Source of the DNA: Dillenia suffruticosa
Taxonomy: Eukaryota > Streptophyta > Magnoliopsida > Dilleniales > Dilleniaceae
Reading direction: 5' to 3'
Length of the DNA: 64,000 nt
NCBI GenBank assembly: GCA_033439265.1
Contig: JAVTVX010000031.1
Coordinates: forward strand, 853,501-917,500
Position 1 is the stretch's first letter; each line of letters starts with the position of its first letter. The notes under the pieces were generated by a model. It did no database searches and had not been told where the DNA came from. It saw only the letters and a list, made by a program, of their open reading frames with translations. A program made the position numbers and the translations under genes. Below are positions 59,125 through 64,000 of the stretch, piece after piece.

Positions 59125-60270
59125 CTAATTAGCATTGGTTTTTATTCTTATAATCTGTTGTGGATGTGTTTTTTAGCAGGATTGTTGTGAAGCAAACAAG
59201 TGTTAGATAGAAAATGGACAAGTATATGTTTGATTTCGGATAGGATTCATGTTTGCATTTTTGCTTCCTTTAGCTCTTATCATGCTGCTTTGAAAAACAA
59301 GAAACGCTGCTTCTTTTCTCTCCCTCTTAAAGTATGGCTAGTGTACAGGGATCTAATTGCTTTACTCTCATCTATTGTCAATACATTTGATCCGATGGAT
59401 AACGGTGATAGATTTTTTAATCAAATTTCATGTTTAAGTTTCGAGAATGAAAAAAAGTTATATCAGAAGAACTCCGTGCTGAATTAGATCCAACAATACT
59501 CGGATCAAATTAATTAGAGTATAAGTTTAGATATCAATTAGTTATAAAAAAAGAAAGGAAACAAGAGTTTGACAACTTGAGTTGTTACTATATTATATTA
59601 CAAAGTGTTATGATTATGGATTTTCTCTAACAAGAAATAATTATCGCAATGTTGTCACCATAGGTCTGTCATTGAAAAGGTTCTTTTAACGACTTTTCTA
59701 GAATTGTTACTTATGTGTATCACAGATCGTGACAACCTCAAAAGTTATTGCATGTGCTTGTATTATCATCCACTTGTTATCCACTCCCCATGAGCTTGTA
59801 GTCCAAAATCATGTATTTAGAATCATATTTCGATTAATTCGATTCCCACGTTATCGAGCTCAATTTAAGTGAAAGTTCTCTCATTATAGTTTTTTTTTTT
59901 CATTCTTAAATTTTGAATCCAAATTTAATTAAAAGATTTAGTATGCTTACCCAATAAACCGATTGTTAATTTGTCCAAAACCACATATGACAATAGATGA
60001 GAGTAAAGCAATTAGATCCCCATATGCGAGCCATACTTTAAGAGGGAGAGAAACAGAAGCAGCATTTCTTATTGTTTAGTCATGTACACAGGTCAAAGAA
60101 TGGCATTTCATTCATCAACCAAACAAACCAGCATGAATAGAGCTCAAGGAAGCAAAAATGCAAACATGAATCAAATATATCTAACACTTGTTTGCTTCAC
60201 AACACTCATGCCAAAAAAAAACATCCACAACAAATTATAAGAATAAAAACCAATGCTAATAATAAATTAC
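59125..60270. repeat. long imperfect inverted repeat (arms about 260-285 bp)
   Basis: The arm at about 59125-59385 and the reverse complement of about 59985-60270 share TTAGCATTGGTTTTTATTCT, GTTGTGAAGCAAACAAGTGT, TTCATGTTTGCATTTTTGCT, CTCTTAAAGTATGGCT and TTTACTCTCATCTATTGTCA in order, with indels. The spacer of about 600 bp has no recognised feature. No target duplication or terminal motif identifies it as a transposon. Confidence 0.8.
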
Positions 60271-61210
60271 GTAGAGAAAAACAAAATTACCCAAGTTTGC
60301 GATAATTGAATTGAAGAAATAAATGAGAAAAATTAATGGGTTTTTATTTTAGTAAAAATCTGGTATATTATTGTACTAATATACTTATACATATTCTCTG
60401 CAAGACATTAATTTTATTATTTTTTTTATTTCTTTTAATTCATATTCTATTGTAGCAAGATTTGAATCAAAATCTTCTGGAAAATGCCAAAATAACTGCG
60501 ACTTTTGGTTTCTAGACAGATTTGAAAATTTCAGAATATTCGAGTTATTTGTGGGATATGTACGGATGAAAAATATTGTAAGGTGGCACAAATATTCTCC
60601 GCAAGTTGTGTCACAATTACAATCGCAACATCAATCAACGTAGCCCAATGATTCCCTTTATTGATTTATTTATTTCCCATAAAAATTTTAAAAAAAAAGG
60701 AAAAAAAAAATGAGGACTTGTTATGAATGGATGTGCTGTACTGTGATATAAATTATATTTTATTTAATCCAATAAACTCATGGTGTGAAGTATATATGAA
60801 AAATACATTATGAGAACTTTTTGAAAATCTAAGATGATGGTATAAACCTACTATGTTTTGGATTAACATTTTATTATTGCGCATATATATGTAGTGCGCA
60901 TTAAGATTTGATGATATTAATTTGGTTTTTGATTTGAGATTTTCTACCTACGTTTTTATGTGTAATTTTTTTCCCTATTGTTTTCTTGTTTATTTTTTAA
61001 TAATTTAATTATTTATTTATGAAAAAAAACGAATCAATACCTTACGTGCATGAAAGTGTAGGAATTCCTAAAGTTATGTGGACCCATCTTTTTATAAAGT
61101 AAAAGAAAGCAAAGGGCGAGGACCGTCCAATCTTTTATCATCAAGCTCCATTTGCTAGATTCCTTTAGAGAAACTTAGTTTGCATTGATAGCCGTCACAT
61201 CTTGCCTTGG
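60271..61210. other. intergenic region upstream of the second PP2 gene
   Basis: AT-rich sequence without supported genes or element ends. It leads into the TATA box at 61215. Confidence 0.4.
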
Positions 61211-61214
61211 CCCT

Positions 61215-61224
61215 TATATAAAAG
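61215..61224 (+). promoter_or_regulatory. TATA box of the second PP2-A-like gene
   Basis: TATATAAAAG lies 63 bases before the chosen ATG and would place transcription initiation near 61245-61250. This disfavours the in-frame upstream ATG at 61245 as start codon. Confidence 0.7.
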
Positions 61225-61277
61225 CCTCATGAAGATCAGTTTATATGCTCATATTTTGCAAAAGCATCTCCCAGACA

Positions 61278-61352
61278 ATGACCACTAATCCTCACTTTGC
61301 AGCTGAAGGAGGTGCCATAGATCCGGTAATCTTCATCATCATCATCTTGTTC

Positions 61353-61384
<32 letters not shown>

Positions 61385-62103
61385 CTTCTTCATTTATGGG
61401 ATTTTATCATTTCTTTTTTCAGGAAGGAAAGGAAACGAAAATATACCCCAGAGGACTGAATATTGTGTGGGGGAATGACCGTCGATATTGGCGCATAGAG
61501 GCATCAAAGAAAGGGTGAGTTCATTTTCTAAAACATATCTGCATATATAATTATTTTTATTTTTCTTTTCAAATTTCTCAAAGTTTTGCTCCTTCCTCCA
61601 ATTGAAATGGAAAAAAGAAAGAAAGAAAAAAAAAAGATTTGTTCTGTACTATGAAACCACTTCATATTCATACTGCAAATATGCATGAGAAAAGTACAAG
61701 TTCAACAACATAGACTTGATGAAATTCCCCTGCCATTCCTTTTGTTTTTTCCAGAAAGGCAGAGCTGCTACAAGTGAACTGGCTTGAGGTTACAGGTAAA
61801 GTCTCACTAAACGGAGGAAAGAAATACAGAGTTGCGTTCAAGATATCGATGAAACCAGACGCGTTTGGCTGGGGAGACGTTAATGTATTCATATTAGCCA
61901 AGGGTGGAACGAACGGGGTCTTGGTAGCTAAGAAAGAAGCATTGAACTACACCAACAATCAATCATTTGATTTTCCTTCGGGTGGTGTTGAAATCGATGT
62001 TCCCCGTGGCGACGGTGTCCTCCACTTTGGATTGTATGAAGTGTGGAGTGGAAAATGGAAGGGTGGCCTGGAAATTCACCATGCTTTTGTTACGGAGGTA
62101 TGA
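61278..62103 (+). CDS. PP2-A-type phloem lectin (Nictaba domain), short form, 3 exons
   Basis: Exons 61278-61325, 61423-61514 and 61755-62103, with GT..AG introns, join to 489 bp (162 aa). The protein starts MTTNPHFAAEGGAIDP. PP2 landmarks are KIYPRGLNIVWGNDRRYW, NWLEVTGKVSL, KYRVAFKISMKPDAFGW, DVNVFILAKGG, LHFGLYEVWSGKWKGGLEIH. It is a predicted cytosolic carbohydrate-binding lectin without a signal peptide, shorter than the 38103 gene because its N terminus and C terminus are both reduced. Intron phases (0, 2) are the same as in that gene, supporting duplication. Intron 1 contains a CTT trinucleotide run. An alternative start 11 codons upstream (61245) lies at the expected transcription start and is less likely. 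Confidence 0.9.
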
Positions 62104-62295
62104 GAGAATTGAACTATGACCTTGACTTGAAAATGGAGACTATTCAATAACACCCAATACATGAATATGTAATGAACCAATGAATAACATTTGGATCTTG
62201 TGGATCTGAATTATGCATCTCTCTTTAACATTTTGATCTTATGGATCTGAATTATGCAACCTATAGTCTCTCTCTCTCAACATGACACATCTATC

Positions 62296-62344
<49 letters not shown>

Positions 62345-63800
62345 AGACGTCTAGGATATAATTTTGATGTATGTTGTTGGGGAGTCAACACTATGCAACA
62401 ACTCGTGCGTGCATGATGCTGTGCAGTTGTAGGCGTGTGCCAACTTGCTGAAGCGTATAGGCCCACCGCAACATGGTAGTACCCCTGCATGTGATTCTAT
62501 TCTAGCATGTCAAGATTTTCATACAGGATTATAATGCAGAAGCGTAGCTAAAATATAAAATTTTTGATAACACAAACTCAAGAAAAATATCACATATTCA
62601 ATAATTTGATCGAATCAAAGTATAATTAGAAATATAGTTTCTCAAAATAAAAAACAATGTATGAACAATGGAAAATAACCTTCTAGTAAAAGGAATTATA
62701 TTTATATTGTTTTGGGTTGATTGATTATCATTCTACTTAATAAACTCAATAAATCTTTAATAAATTAGTTATAGTCATTCAACAATCATCGAAAAACTAA
62801 TTTCTCCTTATTTTATTGATAATTAAGAGAATTTCGTTAATTATTTCCCTAATCGAAAGATAATTTTAGAAAAATTCGTAAAATTTAGTATTCTAATAGT
62901 ATTAAGATTTAAAAAACTCCAATTATAATTAACAAATACACAAGTAGATTAATTTAAATTAAATTATTTAATTCTATGATATAAATCAGATTAGTTATAA
63001 AGTCATAAATTTATGTCATATACTACTATGCTTAATAAATACTTTTGAAGTGTTAATGTAATATGCTTAATTAAATCTTACAATTGTGAAAAATTAAGAT
63101 TTCAATAACTTTTTAACTAGAAAGGAAAACTAGAAACAAAACAAAAACAAGAAAAATAAATAAATTCTATAAAAAAAATACTATACACATATCTCCTCTT
63201 TTGGAGAAGTTTAATCCCTCTTTTATAGGAATGAATTTCCTATTTTAAAAGGAAGTTTTCCTAAATATTGATAACTATTAAAAAAATAGTCTTACTAAAA
63301 ATAATATTCTAATTGTTTTTTTTTTAAAAAAAAAAAACACTTCCTTAAAGAACAAAGAATATAAAAGTTGAATTTCTAAAAGAACTATCCCTAAATATGA
63401 GAAATAAACCAACATGGTGAGAATTTTTAATGTTTCAAATCAAACTCAAATTTTTCTTGAAATTACGTACAAATAGAGAGGAATAATATTGACTTGGTCT
63501 CTAGAAAATTCTTGTAATAATTTCCGAAATCTATATGCTCACACACTAATCTAAGAGTGATGCTATCCACGTTTTTTCCCTTCTATGCATTATGATTTTG
63601 AATTAACTCATTTTTTCCACTTTTCTTCAGAACTCTTCTCCACTAATTCTACAATATTAAATATCATTAAATATATCTATTAGTGTAATATTTATTCAAA
63701 AATAAAATAAAATTAATTATAATTATTATATCAATTTATACACTATCAATTGTCATTGAGAAGCCCACTGATATGCCAGGGTCGTATGCTAGGGGCAATC
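62104..63800. other. downstream intergenic region
   Basis: Contains a short duplication of TGGATCTGAATTATGCA (about 62200-62260), a (TC)n microsatellite at 62299-62338, and AT-rich sequence. No gene was supported. Confidence 0.45.
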
Positions 63801-63840
63801 CACTACTAGAAAACGATATATCAGTAACGAAAATATTCAT
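63801..63840 (+). mobile_element. left terminus of a CACTA-like element
   Basis: CACTACTAGAAAACGATATA followed by CAGTAACGAAAATATTC closely resembles the left terminus of the 56071 element (TACTACTAGAAAATAAGG, then TTAGCGACGAAAATTTCC). The rest is beyond the SINE that interrupts it and beyond the window. Confidence 0.6.
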
Positions 63841-64000
63841 CTTTTTTTTTGATACCATGTCTTGGACACTGCTCGATAACCGGGGTTTCACTCCGACTAA
63901 TCCGGACCGACCGCTACAATTGCTCCTTTCGGAGGGCGGGTCTCCCAACGGGGAACGCTCCATACACATGAGAGCCCGATACTCCTAGCGGGAGTCAAAC
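63841..64000 (-). mobile_element. tRNA-derived SINE, copy 3 (truncated by window end)
   Basis: On the minus strand the body reads CGTTGGGAGACCCGCCCTCC and GGATTAGTCGGAGTGAAAC, matching the SINEs at 18601 and 18903. It ends in CATGGTATCAAAAAAAAAG. The tRNA-like head is cut at GTTTGACTCCCGC (B-box-like) by the edge of the window. Confidence 0.8.

Noticed and set aside
1..64000. CRISPR arrays, bacterial operons, tRNA or rRNA genes
   Set aside because: No regularly spaced direct repeats with unique spacers and no intact cloverleaf or rRNA sequence were seen; the tRNA-like boxes belong to SINEs.

Overview
The window is nuclear DNA from a flowering plant, most likely a eudicot. Coding exons are split by AT-rich introns with GT..AG boundaries, host genes are sparse, and most of the sequence is nested transposable elements (Sirevirus/copia, gypsy, RTE LINE, hAT, CACTA, Mutator-like MITEs, SINEs). 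Nothing bacterial or organellar was seen.

Three host genes are supported, all on the + strand. EXO84C (exocyst subunit) has seven coding exons between 20166 and 33977 and encodes about 775 residues; its 5.5-kb intron 2 holds a tandem duplication and a MITE. Two PP2-A-type phloem lectin (Nictaba-domain) genes, each with three exons, lie at 38103-39045 (193 aa) and 61278-62103 (162 aa). They share exon phases and are probably dispersed duplicates separated by about 22 kb of transposon debris.

Left flank (1-20 kb): a GC-rich minisatellite, a probable gypsy LTR, then a 3'-truncated Sirevirus-like copia element on the minus strand (element B). B is split in gag by a second Sirevirus-like element (A, 7384-14021) with a perfect 5-bp target duplication. 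A decayed gypsy gag-pol fragment follows, then two SINEs in tail-to-tail orientation, each with an 11-bp target duplication.

Right flank (34-64 kb): two adjacent palindrome-bearing repeats precede the first PP2 gene. Next comes a hAT-type (TTF zinc finger/DUF4371/hAT-C) pseudogene running from about 40.2 to 57.6 kb and broken into three pieces. The first break is a 13.2-kb CACTA element (41052-54282, TSD TAT). The second is a 2.25-kb insertion that itself contains a small CACTA-like element (TSD AGC). The large CACTA carries an RTE LINE, a MULE MITE and tandem repeats.

The most unusual signal is a set of three non-autonomous Mutator-like elements (23352-23695, 50199-50811, 57906-58852). Each has GAG-type long terminal inverted repeats, 9-10-bp target duplications, and an interior built from short palindromes on a common plan (ATGTCGNGNCTTGA plus its complement). 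The variable bases differ between elements but pairing within each palindrome is kept. All calls were made by eye from sequence; no database search or alignment program was run.
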